Part shown: piece after piece, positions 46,438-57,612 of the stretch
How positions within the stretch are numbered: the stretch's first letter is position 1
How the letters are laid out: every line of letters starts with the position of its first letter
Assembly: GCF_000499385.1 (NCBI RefSeq)
Contig: NW_013651795.1
Span: forward strand, 2,175-66,174
Length of the DNA: 64,000 bases
Origin: Eimeria necatrix
Taxonomy: Eukaryota; Apicomplexa; Conoidasida; Eucoccidiorida; Eimeriidae
Direction: 5' to 3'
Translations under genes and position numbers: made by a program
Notes under the pieces: generated by a model
What the model saw: the letters and a program-made list of their open reading frames with translations, nothing else
The model's database searches: none
What the model was told of the DNA's origin: nothing

Positions 46438-47262
46438 GCAGCAGCGCAGTGCCAGCAGCGGTGCAGCGGCTCGCTAGGAAGCAGCGGCTGCGCTGAAGTT
46501 GCCAGCGCCGCAAACAGACGCGCCAGCTGCAACGGTACGGTGGTTCTCGCCACCCGCAGCAGCAGCAGCAGCAACGGCAGCAGCAACAGGGCCATTAGCA
46601 GCAACAGCGACGGCAGCAGCAACATGGCCATTAGCGGCAACAGCAGCGGTGGGAGCACCACTATGGCCATCAAATCTAGCACCAACAGCAGCAGCAGAAG
46701 CAACGAGAATGGGGGCAGCAGTAACCGCTGCAGCAACAGAAACGGTTGCTGCAGCTACAAGAGTACCCAGAGCCGCAACAGCAGCAGCACCCAGCAGCAA
46801 GCAGTAGCAGCAGCAGCCACTCACTTTTTGCAGGGGCAGTCTGTGATGTAGTAGCCGATGCCTTCATTGGGAGTTATTGTAGTGAAGGGGTAACTGCCCA
46901 CTTTGGCTGTTGAGCCCTCTGTGGCTGCGTTGAAAAACGTGCTCTTGCCTGCACAAACCCTAAACCCTAAACCCTAGACCCTAAACCCTAAACCCTAAAC
47001 CTTAAACTCTGGAGCCGGGAGAGAGTATCCATTCGAGTTATCGACGGATACACTTGGCAGCGACTGCTCAGACGCACATAGACGCTGCAGTTGTGTGCAG
47101 GCCTCAGCAAACCCTAAATCCTAAGCCTTAAATCCTAAACCCTAAACCCTAGCCCACAAACCCTTGTACCCACAGCCCTACAGTCTGAGCCACTGGACCT
47201 AGTTGCCTCGACGGACCTGCTGAGGGTTTACCCACGCAGCCAATTATGAAATCGCCTCCCAT
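42821..47262 (-). CDS. Archaeal-type OBG/YchF-family GTPase with TGS domain, 10 exons
   Basis: Exons (minus order): 47217-47262, 46825-46948, 46192-46390, 45811-45941, 45151-45406, 44937-44996, 44615-44725, 43999-44196, 43551-43684, 42821-42971. They total 1410 nt (469 aa) with all phases matching. The P-loop G-K-P-S-A-G-K-S-T (residues 11-19) is split by intron 1. G3 is DVAGLIPG (82-89), followed by the OBG hallmark SEGRGLG and KFLDDLR-x-AD. G4 is NKCD (268-271). Then come HGGTGV and a C-terminal TGS segment ([16 protein letters not shown] ... [11 protein letters not shown]). The GKPSSGKST-type P-loop and the SGTT-x-E and GYDP-x-x-x-x-EWL segments are those of the archaeal/fungal YchF-like group, a soluble translation-associated nucleotide hydrolase. 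The only long homopolymer is an Ala run in the linker of exon 5 (about residues 215-235). Intron 3 begins GC instead of GT. It is divergent from RPC3. Confidence 0.92.
44740..44935. repeat. GATCCC/GATCCCGATC micro-repeat inside an OBG intron
   Basis: The intron between OBG exons 6 and 7 is dominated by phrases such as 'cgatccccatcccgatcc', 'caatcccgatccca' and 'acgatcacgatcccc'. A similar phrase, 'cgatcacgatcccgatcccc', is coding at 63543-63562 in the amine oxidase gene, where it reads Arg-Ser-Arg-Ser. Confidence 0.7.
46955..47008. repeat. Interstitial telomere-like AAACCCT repeat in OBG intron 1 (acceptor side)
   Basis: Seven near-perfect AAACCCTA units. Read in the gene's direction they are TTTAGGG units that run directly into TTTGTGCAG, the acceptor of exon 2. 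Confidence 0.9.
47109..47152. repeat. Interstitial telomere-like repeat in OBG intron 1 (donor side)
   Basis: Degenerate and perfect units (AAACCCTAAATCC, AAACCCTAAACCCTAG) about 65 bp inside the 5' end of the 268-bp intron 1. Confidence 0.85.
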
Positions 47263-48331
47263 GCTTGCTTGTTGCTTGCAGCAGCAGCAGCTGCTGCTGC
47301 TCCTACTGCTGCCGCTGGTGCTGCTATTAGCTGCAGTTTTGCTGCAGTAACTGCAGTCGCTTTTGTTTCTGCTTCCGTGGCTGTTGCTGCAGGCGCTTCT
47401 GCTTCAGTATTGATGCTGCCGTTACTGCTGCGGCCAGTAGAGCTGCAGGCTTTGCTGCTGCAGTTTTTCGTTCCAGAGGTGTTTCGACTCCTGCTGCTGC
47501 GGCTGCTGCACCGTCTGCAGCATTCAGTCCGCTCAGCTGCTGCTGCTGCCTATGGCATTGCTGCCTCCGTTGCTTCGCTCCACAAGGCTCTTGCTGCTGC
47601 CTCTGCTGCTGCAAGTCAGCTCTACAGGCGTTGCTGTGGCTGCATTAGATAGGACTGAAGCTAAATAGCTGCACTGCTACTGCAGCAGCCAGTATCCAAG
47701 CTGTTGCGGCTGCATCGAACGATTAAACAAGGTACTACAGCAAACTGCTGCAGCTGCAACGGGGCCCTCGGGGGCCCCAACAGTACCCTCGGGGGCCCCA
47801 CACGCTCCCGCTCCCCAAGGCGGAGTTACATTGTTTCGCTAGGCACAAATATATTTTTTATTGCAACAAGTTCTACTTACTGTTTAATGTAACAGGAAGG
47901 TGCCTTAGGCTGCTCCGCCCTCCCACATGTGGGGCCGCGGTGACAGCAGCAACAGTGACACCAGCAGCAGCAGCAGCAGAAGCAACTGCGCAACACAAAT
48001 GTAATTGCAGCGGCGGCTGCGGCAGCAGCACTAGAGCGAGCAGAAGCTCCAAAGAGGATCAGCCGGAAGAAGATGAGGAAGGCGCTAGCTGGAGCAACGG
48101 GCAAGCAAGCAGTCGAGCAACTGTAGCAGCGAGCAGCAGCAGCAGCAGCGAAGGCAGCAGCAGAAAAGGCAGCAGCGGCAAAGGCAGCAGCAGCAACAGC
48201 AGCAGGATCGGCAACGGGCAGAAGTACGGGGTCGCGATGCTCTCGGGGCAAAGCAACAGCAGAGCGAACAGCACCAACGACAATACCAGCAGCCTCCCCT
48301 GAACAGCAGCAGCAGCAGCAGCAGCAACACA
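47263..48331. promoter_or_regulatory. Divergent intergenic region between OBG and RPC3
   Basis: 1069 bp separate the two start codons. The left part (47279-47640) has CTG-type and the right part (47940-48330) CAG-type triplets on the plus strand. Between them lies a 'gggggcccc' cluster (47766-47800) and an AT-rich 'aaatatattttttattgc' patch at 47848. It probably holds both promoters and 5'-UTRs; no precise element can be named. Open frames here read as low-complexity Leu/Cys or Ser and are not accepted. Confidence 0.5.
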
Positions 48332-49544
48332 ATGTACACCAGCGAAGTCAACTTGGCCTGCGCGTTGCTGCAGGATGCCTTCGGCCCTTACGTGTCGTCG
48401 GTGGGTCGGCAGCTGCTGCTGTGTCGCAGTCTGACCTTCCTAGAGTTGCGCGACTTGCTGCCCAGCAGCAGCGGCAGCAGCAGCAGCTCAGCAGCAGCAG
48501 CAGCAGGTTTTAAGGCCAAGACAGCAGCTGCAGCGCATCTGCAGCAGGGCCGAGACGAAGACTATTGCATGCTCAGAAACGCGCTGCTGATCCTGCTGCA
48601 GCACAACTTGCTGCACTGTACTCCCCTGACCCCAGCTGGCGGAGCTCTGGGGCCAATCACAGCAGCAGCAGCAGCAGCAGCTGTGCACGCTGACGCAGCA
48701 GCAGCAGCGGCAGCAGCCCAAGCGCAGCAGCAAGGGTCTACCGGCAACAGCAGCAGCGGCACCAGTGCAGGCACCAATAGCAAAGCCAACTGCGGCAACG
48801 TGGCTGCTGCTGCTGCTGCTGCTGCTCCTGCTGCTGCTGCTCCTGTGCAGCCCCACGGCGGTGTCCGCTACAGCCTGAAAGTGCATGCAGCCCTGGCGCT
48901 GCTGCGCTTTCCCCAGTTTGCTGCCATCACAGAAGAGACCTTCGGCAGCAACGCGCGGCTGCTGCTGCTGCAGGTGCTCAAGGCAGGGCGTGTCTGCATG
49001 CAGGATGCAGTTGCCCTGGCCTTAGCTGACCCGTGTGAGGAGCCTGGGCTGTTGCTGCTGCTGCTGCTGCTGTTGCTGCCGTTGCTGCTGTTGCTATATT
49101 AGTGCTGCTGCTTCTGCGAAGCTTCGTGCGTGCTGCTGCTGTGCTGCTGCACCGGCACTTTTGCTGCTGCTGCTCATCTGCTGCAGCTGAGAAGGGGCGC
49201 TGGCCGCCACTTACTGCGCCGGTGAATGGGTTGTTGCTGCTGCTGTTGCTGCTTCTGCGGCTGCTGCTGCTGCAGATGCGAACCCAGATGGCGATGCTGC
49301 TGCTGCTGCTCAGCGGCCAACCAGCCGGCAGCGGCAGCAGGACCTGCAGCGCTGCTTCCTGCAGCTGGTTTCAAACGCATTTTTAGTTCAGTGCGAGCCG
49401 CCTCTACCTTCTGCGCAGCAGCAGGAGCAGCAGCAAGACCAGCAGCAGCAGCAGCACACGGGGCGCAGGCGCAAAGCCGAGTCCAAAGCAGCACTCAGGA
49501 AGATGCCTTCGAAAACAGCCGACGTTCCGGTGCGGCGCCCAGCC

Positions 49545-49576
<32 letters not shown>

Positions 49577-51266
49577 TGGGTGTCTGTGTAGGCCTGAGCT
49601 CGTGGATGCTGCTGCGGCTGCTGCTGCTGATGCTGTGGCTGTTGCTGCGGGTAGTGTTTCTGATGCCGATGCTGCTGCTATTGCTGCTGCTGCTGCTTCC
49701 TGCTTCCGCCCCTCGTACTGCGTCGAACCCAGGTGCAGAGGGTGCTGCTGCTGCTGGCGTTGGCGCCACCGCAGCAGCAGCTGGTCCCTGCATTGCTTTT
49801 GCCGCTGCTGCTGCTGTTGCGACTGGCGTGGCGACTTGCCTTGGCTCTGCGGTGTATGTACACCTCAGGCCTACACAGCCGAGGACTCGGACGAAGAGGA
49901 CGCAGAAGAAGACAGCGGAGGCCTCCCGGGGTTTTTGCTGATGATGTTGGGTGAGAAGCTGCTGCTGCTGCTGCTCTCGCTGCTGCTGCTACTTCTTCTG
50001 CAGCTGCTGCTCGTTTTGCTGCTGCTGCTGCTGCCCCTGGTGCAATGGGTGTTGCCGGAGCTAGACCCATTCTTCCTTCCACAGCTGCTGGCAATACTGT
50101 TGCTGCTGCAGCCTGCAGAAGTGCTGCTGCCACTGCTGGCCGCCACTGCTGCTGTCAGCTGCTGCTGTTGCCCGTGCTGCTGCTGCTCAGATGAGGCAGA
50201 CCCTGCAGCAAAGGCCCGAAAAACAACCCCGCCAGGCAGCAGCAGCAGCAGCAGCATCGGCAGCGCTAGACAAACCCAGAAGCAGCAGCAGCTGATGGAC
50301 AGTCTTGTGTCTCGGCTGCAGCAGCAGCGGGTTCCCTTTCAAGTCAACGCACCGTTCATATCTCTGCTGCTATGCAAGAAGGTGAGAAATGAGTTTTGCT
50401 GCTGCTGCTGCGCGTACTGCTGCTGCTGCATGTGCTCCTGCTGCTGCTGCTGCCTTGAGGGCCTCCGTTTTTCTTACGCCAAGACGCGTGGTAGCAAACC
50501 CGAACAAGCGTTCCTGCTGCTGCCGCTGCTGCTGCTGCCGCTGCTGGTGCTGCAGGCTGTGAAGCAATTTGTAGTCGCGCGCGTAGGAGACACTCGGCTA
50601 GTCCAGGCAACGACAGCAGCGCTGCTGCAGGCAGTCCGCCTGAGGCCGCAGCAGCAGCGGGGCGTCGAGGAGCAGCAGACCAGCGCCCGGCTAGATGTGC
50701 ACTGTAGTACGCACTATGTTGTTGTTGCTGCTGCTGCTGATTCATGTGCCGGCTTGTGCTTCTGCTGCTGCTTCTCATTTTTGCTTTTGCGGTCGCTGGC
50801 TGCTGCTGCGATGACTAGCAGCACGAGAAACAGCAAGCCAGCGCGCGACTGGGTGTACACTGCAGTGCGGCTCTATGTTGCTGTTGCTGCTGACGCAAGG
50901 GTTCCTCTTGCTGCTGCTGCTGCTGCTCACCTTTGCTGTTGCAGCTACTGGCTGCTGCTGTTGCTGTTCACGGCCAATTTTATGTGTGGTGGGCTGTCGC
51001 TGCGCAGAGTGGCTAACGTTCGACGCGTTGGAGGCAGCAGTGGCAGCAGAGCTGCAGCTGCAGCAGCAACAGCAGCAGCAGCAGCCTCGAGTGTCTGTAC
51101 AGAAGTCTCAGCTCATTCGGCTGCTGGACGGACTAACCAAACACCCAGACCGCCTGCTAGCCACAGTGATGAAGGGTAGGAGCAGCAAATGAGTCTTTAA
51201 TGTGGAACTGCAGAGACGAAAAAGAAATAAAGGCGGCAAAAAGAGAAGCCCCATATGCGACAACTT

Positions 51267-51297
<31 letters not shown>

Positions 51298-52941
51298 TGC
51301 TACAGACGGGCAGGCTGCGTACCGCCTCGACTGGCAGCAAATAAAAGCGCTTATGCAGCGCCGCATTATGTCTGAGTGAGATCAGTTGTTTTTTCTGCAG
51401 CTAATTCGTCTGCTGCCGCTGCTGCTGCTGCTGCATATGCGTGCGCTGACGGTGCTATGTCCATTCATATGCGCACGTACACAAAAATTAGCCTTAAATT
51501 GCTGCAGCTCGCTGCTGCTGTGCTGCTGCTGCTGCTGCTGCTGCTGCAGGGCTGTGCTAGCTCGTTGTGGGCCTAAGGCGGCTCGCGTGTGGCGGCGCAT
51601 AATAAACGCAGCGGAGGGCCCTGGGGCTGCAGTGGTTTACTTTGACGAGCAAATGGTTTGTCTTTGACTTTTTATTGCATGCAAAGTTTGACCTTAAATA
51701 GTAGTTAGTAGCCAGCCAGCGCCTTTGCTGCTGCTAGCCAAGTCCTTCTTTAAAGGCGCACTTGGAGACGCGCAGCGCTCTCTCTCGCCGTTGCTGCTGC
51801 AGCCGTTGCGTCTGCTTCTGCTGCCATTGCTGCTGCTGCCGCCGCTGCTGCTACAGTTTTTGCTGTGTTGCTGCAGCTATTTGTGTTTTTCGATTCTTTT
51901 TGTGTTGGCTGCTTTTGCTGCTGCTGCCTCTGTGCTGGCTGCTGCTTCTCCTTGCATGTGGTACCTTTTTCTGCTGCTGCCTCTTCTGCTGCTGCTGCAG
52001 ATAGCTGACAGCTGCTTGCTGCCACCGAGCGGCGCCCGGCAGGCCATGTACTCTCTTGCCCTTGCTGGATTTGCCCGCTTTCATGAGTCGGTAAGGAGGC
52101 CTTAGGTAGCGGTCGAAACGGCTAGCTAGCTAGCCATGTGCCACAGGGTCTTTTTGCCAGCTTACAAGGCGCTGCTTGTTCTCCCAGCTAGCCAGCGAGC
52201 TGTGGCGGCGGGCTAGTTAGCCACGCTAGATAGGTGGCCGCAGCTGGCTGAAGAAAGAGCCAGCGAAGGAGCTGCGGCTCCTCTCTGCGCGCCTGGCAGC
52301 ATAGCTAGCTGCTACTAGCTATCTGGTACAGTGTCTTGCTGCACCACTTTGGGGCTTTTGCTGCTCCCTGCATGCGCTGCAGGACCGGCTGCCAGCTAGC
52401 TGCACTTCTCTGTCTACAAAGCACTCGCTGGTGATAACTTGCAGCCTCGAAGAGACGCAGCAGCAAGTGGCTGACGTCGTGCTTCGAGCAGCACTTAACT
52501 TGCTCGAGAGAAAACGAGCCGAGGCACAACACCTCGCCGAACTCAGATGCAGGTCTGCTGCTGTTCCTGCTGCACCAGTTGAACGTGCTGCTGCTGCTGC
52601 TGCTGTCGCAAGCCTCCTGCTTCTTCTGCTGCTATCTCAAGTCTGCGACGGCTAGTCTATGGCTGGTGCTGCCGCTGGCTTTGCTGCTGCCCGCGCGGCT
52701 TGACGTAGTGCTGCTCTTGATGCCGTTGCTGCTGCAGCAGCAGCTGCTGCTGCTGCTAGTGCCGCTGGCCCTTCAGTCCACTCTGCGCGTTTTGAGTTTT
52801 TAATGCTTTGCTCCGTGCAGGACTCAGTGTCTGGCAGACACTGAAATGCAGCAGCAGCGCCTCAGAGAAGCTGCTGAAGACCTTTTGGACGCAAATGTAC
52901 TCAAGCTAGGAGAGCCACTGGCTATCCTAATGGACATCTAG
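48332..52941 (+). CDS. RPC3: DNA-directed RNA polymerase III subunit RPC3 (C82-type), 11 exons
   Basis: Exons: 48332-49034, 49276-49529, 49869-49950, 50191-50381, 50556-50696, 51010-51175, 51306-51375, 51550-51655, 52001-52090, 52383-52552, 52821-52941. They total 2094 nt (697 aa), phases consistent; donors are mostly GTGAG/GTAAG. Winged-helix units recognised by family pattern: N-terminal CALLQDAFGPYVSSVGRQLL with RNALLILLQHNLLHC and HAALALLRFPQFAAI; LQRCFLQLVSNAFLVQCEPP; QFVVARVGDTRLVQATTAAL; WLTFDALEAAVAAEL; VLARCGPKAARVWRRIINAA; IADSCLLPPSGARQAMYSLA; ETQQQVADVVLRAALNLLER; and the C-terminal coiled helix ADTEMQQQRLREAAEDLLDA. This is the order of the RPC3 family. In Pol III, RPC3, RPC6 and RPC7 form the initiation subcomplex that contacts TFIIIB and opens the promoter. 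Poly-Ala and poly-Gln runs (residues about 115-180, 275-300, 470-485) sit between helices. The boundaries of exon 2 (3') and exon 6 (5') are the least certain. Confidence 0.9.
49851..49864. repeat. GGTGTATGTACACC palindromic element at an RPC3 acceptor
   Basis: A near-perfect member of the 14-bp palindrome family. It is followed by TCAG|GCC, the acceptor of RPC3 exon 3 (49869). Confidence 0.85.
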
Positions 52942-54125
52942 GGGGCCCTAAGCCAGGGGCCCCCTATATGTCTTTGGCTCCTGGCTAGGGCCCCATTTGA
53001 CGAAGCGTTCAAAGCGCAGGCACGGGGGCCCTATTTTGGTGCTGTGAAATGGGCCCTCAGCTTGCGGGCTTGCGTGGGGTCCCCCACAGTGGCTCCTAGT
53101 GGCTCTAAGACCCTTTCTTGGGCTGGAGTCACTGTAGGGTACCCCAGGTGTGGGGCCCCCCAGATGTGGGGCCCCCCCAGGTGTGGGGGCCCCTCTGATG
53201 CTGTTCATACTCTCCAGGAGGCCCCAGAGACCTCTTGGGTGCTTCGAAGTTGCACTCTAGTGTGTAGCCAGGGGAGCCTGGAGTTCTCCTCGTCGCTCGC
53301 CTTTTTATGTCTTTGCTTGTTTTTGCAATTACAGAAAGGAAATTCCGAATTAATTCACTTTGGCTGTCACTGGCCTTTGTAGCCGCCCCTGTGGGGCCCC
53401 TCCCTGTTGTGTCTGACTGCGCTGTTTTGCTGCTTTCTCTCTCCCGCTGCTAAGCAGCTTTGCTGCCTCTAAGTGCCCTTCTTGTTAAGCTTCTCTGCTT
53501 CACCTGCTGCTGCTTCTCCCCTGCGTGTCTGACTGTCACTAACACTCCTTTGCTCTACCCCCGTATTCTTGCGGGGCCCCTCACAGCCCTTACTCTAAGT
53601 AACAGCCAGCTTTCGAGTCTAAGATGGGGCGGGCTCTCTGTCTGTGTCGATTTCACCCTCTCGCGGCCGCCCCACTGCAGTCTTCCCTCCCAGTTCCTGA
53701 AACGTAGGAGCACCAAGGGGCCCCCAGGGGCCCCCGCAGGGGACCCCAGGGGCCCCCAAGGTACTATAAGGGCCCTTTTCTGGTCCCCAGAGGGCCACCA
53801 AAGGGACCTAGTGACTGCCCCCCTTATGTGTAACTCTTGGGGGCAGGCTACAAAAGACTCAGGGGGGCACCCCTGCGCCCCAGTCGCCTGCTGGGCTCGC
53901 TCTGCGTTTACATCTTTCAAGGGTCCCTGACAAGAAGGCATTTGGTGCCCTTTCGTAGCAATTTGCAGCACTATAAACAAGACAAGCTCCTAACCCCACA
54001 GAGCATGCCATTACATAAATGCATGCATTACTTGAAGCCAGTAATGCATGCATGCATTACTGAAAGCCAGCAATGCATGCATGCACTACACCACAGTCAA
54101 ACCCCGGTCAGTCGTCACAGGCCAC
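52942..54125. other. GC-rich convergent intergenic region with GGGGCCCC blocks
   Basis: Lies between the converging stops of RPC3 and SF3B4. Many self-complementary 'ggggcccc' units occur (52942-53035, 53150-53205, 53715-53790). Near 54018-54085 there are three units of 'aatgcatgcatgcattact' type separated by 'gaaagccag'. No gene is accepted: frames over 100 codons are Pro/Gly-rich artefacts of the G/C blocks. Both 3'-UTRs and terminators should lie here. Confidence 0.5.
54018..54085. repeat. Three tandem ATGCATGCAT palindromic units
   Basis: 'aatgcatgcatta', 'aatgcatgcatgcattac' and 'aatgcatgcatgcactac' are separated by 'ttgaagccagt' and 'tgaaagccagc', a period of about 28 bp. Each unit is self-complementary. 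Confidence 0.85.
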
Positions 54126-55894
54126 TCACTGCTGTGGCAGCGAAGGCGCTGTAGGGGGAGGCAGCACAGTGGGGGGTCTGATGACATTAGGCGCTGACTG
54201 GAAGCCCTGGGGGGGCCCCTGCGGAGGCCCCTGCGGAGGCCTCAAAGTTAAGGGCCCCGGCATAGCAGGCATGGCAGGCATGCCCATAGGACGAGGCCCT
54301 GGAGCCATTCCCACTTGGGGGCCACCCCCTGGACCTCCCAAAGGGGGCATACCCATTGGCGGGCCCCCAGGGGCTCCTCCCATGGGGCCCCCCGGGGCCC
54401 CTCCCATGGGGCCCCCCGGGGCCCCTCCCATGGGGCCCCCCGGCGGTCCCGCCATGGGTCCCCCAGGCGCCCCTCCCATGGGGCCCCCCGGAGCTCCTCC
54501 CATGGGGCCCCCCGGGGCCCCTCCCATGGGCCCCCCCGGGGCCCCTCCCATGGGGCCCCCAGGGGCCCCCATGGGGGGCCGCATGGGAGCTGGCATCCCA
54601 GGAGCTGGCATGGGGAAGGCCGGAGGCCTTGCCGGAGTCGCCCCCGCTGGCACTCCTGGGGGGACCCCCGGCGGGCCCCTCGCGGGCCCCGAGGGGGCCC
54701 CCATTGCCGGGGGACGGGCAGGGGGCATTGAACCCCCGCCTGGCATCATCCCCACGCCTCCGCCCAGTGGCATAGTAGGCACAGAGCCGGGGGCCCCCCC
54801 CATGCCCATGGGCGCAGCAGAGGGGCCCCTGGGTTCCCCCGGGGCCCCCACGAGGCCCCGGGGTGCCCCTGCCATTGTGGGTGGCAGCGGCAGGGGCGGG
54901 AAGGGCATACCTGGGGAGCAGCAGCACAGTAGCGCAGCAAGCAGATTAGACGCAAGCCTAAGTCCCCTCACCAGCAGTCACAATGGCAGCAGCAGCGGCA
55001 GCAACCGCAGCACGCTCCAGCGAGCGTTGATAGCACACTCCAGCAGCAGCAGCAGCAGCAGCAGCAGCGCCTCACCTGGTCTTGGCATAAAGAAAATAGG
55101 GGGAGGCGGAAGGGCCCCTGGAGGCCCTGAACCCATCATCGGCAAAGGCAGAGGAGGCAGGGGGCCCCCAGGGCCCCCAGGGACCACATTGGGCATAACT
55201 CCAAATGCTGCACAGCAAGACACAAAGGCTTTCTCCAACAGTCTTGCACGAGCCACAGAAGCAGCAGCAGCAGCAGCAATAGCAGAAGCAGTGGCAGCAG
55301 CAGCGAAAGCAGTACGTGCGAGAGCGAAAACACCAGCACCCACAACAGCCTCAGTGACAGCAGCACAACAGCACCTACGAGGTCCGCCTCCGGCTTGCTG
55401 CTGCGGCTGCTGCTGCTGCTGCTGCTGCAGCGGCACCGGCCCTTCCTTTGGTGCATTGGAGCCCCCAGGCCGTTCTACCGTGGGACGGTTGGCTGCCAGG
55501 AGACGTTCAGCAGCAGATCCGTGACGCTCGCCTGAAGCAGCAGACGCAGCAGCAGCAGCAGCAGCAGTAGCAGTAGCAGCAGCAGCCGCAGCAGCATCGC
55601 TATGTGTGAACTTGCAGCGCAGCAGCGGCGAAAGCCATCAAAGGAAAGAATGCTGCAGCGATGGTGACGATGCGCCCCACAGCGTCAGCACCAGGAGCAG
55701 CATCGGCAGCAGGAACAGCAGCAGCACGAACAGCAGGAGCAGCAGCAATAGCACCAGCAGCAGAAGCAGCAGAAAAAGCAGCAACAGCATCACCAGCAAG
55801 GACAGCAGCAGCAGTCCCAGAGGTCTCTTGCCCACAGCAGCCTCATCATGACCACCAAAATTACAACGGCAGCGTCAATCCCAAACTCATCCGC

Positions 55895-55948
<54 letters not shown>

Positions 55949-57570
55949 AGCAGGCTGTACCCCGCGTGTCTTTCTTGTACGCGTAAGAAACGTGCACAGG
56001 CCGGTTGCAAAGAAACTGCCCATTCATTGCTGCCAGTGCTGCATCCGAGGCCTCAAAAGTCTCCATCGAGACAAACGCAAAGCCCTTCGATATGCCGGTT
56101 TCTGGGTCCCGCATCACCTGCAGCAGCAGCAGCAGCAGCAGCAGCAAAAACGACGAGCATAGAGCAAAGAAGAACTACCAGCCCGTTAGCGACGGTGCCC
56201 CAACAGCCTCACCAGCAAAAGCAGCAGCAGCGCTAAAATGAAAACCGCAGCAGCAGCAGCAACAGCAGCAGCAGTTATGGCAGCAGCAACAACAGCAGCA
56301 GCAACGACGCCAACAGCAACTACAGCAGCAGCAACAGCAGCATCGGGAACTACAGCAGCAACTGCAGCAGCAACTATAGCAACAGCACCTGCAGCAGCAG
56401 CTACACCGACAGCAATTACAGTAGCAGCAACTACAGCAGCAGCAACTGTGGCAGCAGCAGCTCTAGTAGCAGTAAGTGCAGCAGCAACAAGTGCAGCAGC
56501 AACAGCAAAAGGTGACCTTTGCAGACACAACGTTTCCAAAAGAAGAAAACGTGTCGAATAGAACTTTCTCGTCGAGGTCAGGGTCCAAATTGCCCACGAA
56601 CAGATTCGCTCCGACCTGTACATACACCGCAGCGCGCAGCAAAAGTTCTGCAGCAGCAGCAGCGGCAGCACACAGCGCAGCAGCTGCAGCAACTCTCACA
56701 GCAGCCGCCCTCGCGACAGTAGCAGAAGCAGTTGCAGCCGCAGCAGCCGCAACTGCAGCAGCGGCAATGAGAGCAGCAACTGCAGCGTCAACTGCAGCAG
56801 AATCAGCAGCAGCAACTTTAGCAGCAACAGCAGCAGCAGCAACAGCAGCAGCAGCAACAGCAGCAGCTGCTGCTGCGTACGTCAAAAACCCTGCGGTCAT
56901 GGGCCGCTTTGCTGAGACGCAAAGGCTTGCCATAAAGCTTGACCATCCCCATCAACTTTAATGCAAAATCTGCATCTGTTTCCGACTCGAACTCCACAAA
57001 GGCATATCCTGCGGTGTACGTACACCCCAGCAAACAGCCAAAACGTCCACACCGTCTGCGGTGTACGTACACCCCAGGGCCCCACAAACGCTGAGTTTCC
57101 GGGGTGTACGTACACCCGAACGCCCCACAAAGCGGCGTCAAGCTAAACACCAGTCCCCCCCAACTTCATTCACCCTCAAGCTGCAAAGGCTCTGATAATG
57201 AGAGTTTCGGAGTCAGGGTTTGGGGTTTAGCGTTTAGGGTTTAGAGTCTAGGGTTTAGGGTTTAGCGTTGGCCCTGCAAGGCAGCTCTGGCAATTAGCTA
57301 GGGGTCTATTCCAGGCAACTTTGGAGCAAAAGAATTGCAGCTAATCTACTCCTCGCCATACTTTAGTCTCGGTCTCAGTGCCGCGATTTAGGGTTTAGGG
57401 TTTAGTGTTTGGGGTTTAGGGTCTAGGGTTTAGGGTTTAGGGTTTACCTTGGTGTGCGCCAGTGACTTTGTCTTTGGGTATATTCACAAGACGCACAACT
57501 CCCGCTTGCGTGAAGAGCTCCCATAGAAGGTCTTCATCAACTTGTGAATCTATGTTGCCTACATAACTGC

Positions 57571-57612
<42 letters not shown>

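Noticed and set aside
47877..48332. 151-codon minus-strand frame upstream of RPC3
   Set aside because: Cys/Ala repeat translation; the OBG start exon is clearly at 47262, so it is not its 5' exon.
49503..51179. 558-codon plus-strand frame
   Set aside because: It reads through RPC3 introns 2-5 as Cys/Leu-rich CTG translation; only the pieces used as RPC3 exons match the family.
54073..55524. 483-codon plus-strand Gly/Pro-rich frame
   Set aside because: Antisense of the SF3B4 tail; open only because the repeat is G/C palindromic. The minus strand carries the RRMs.
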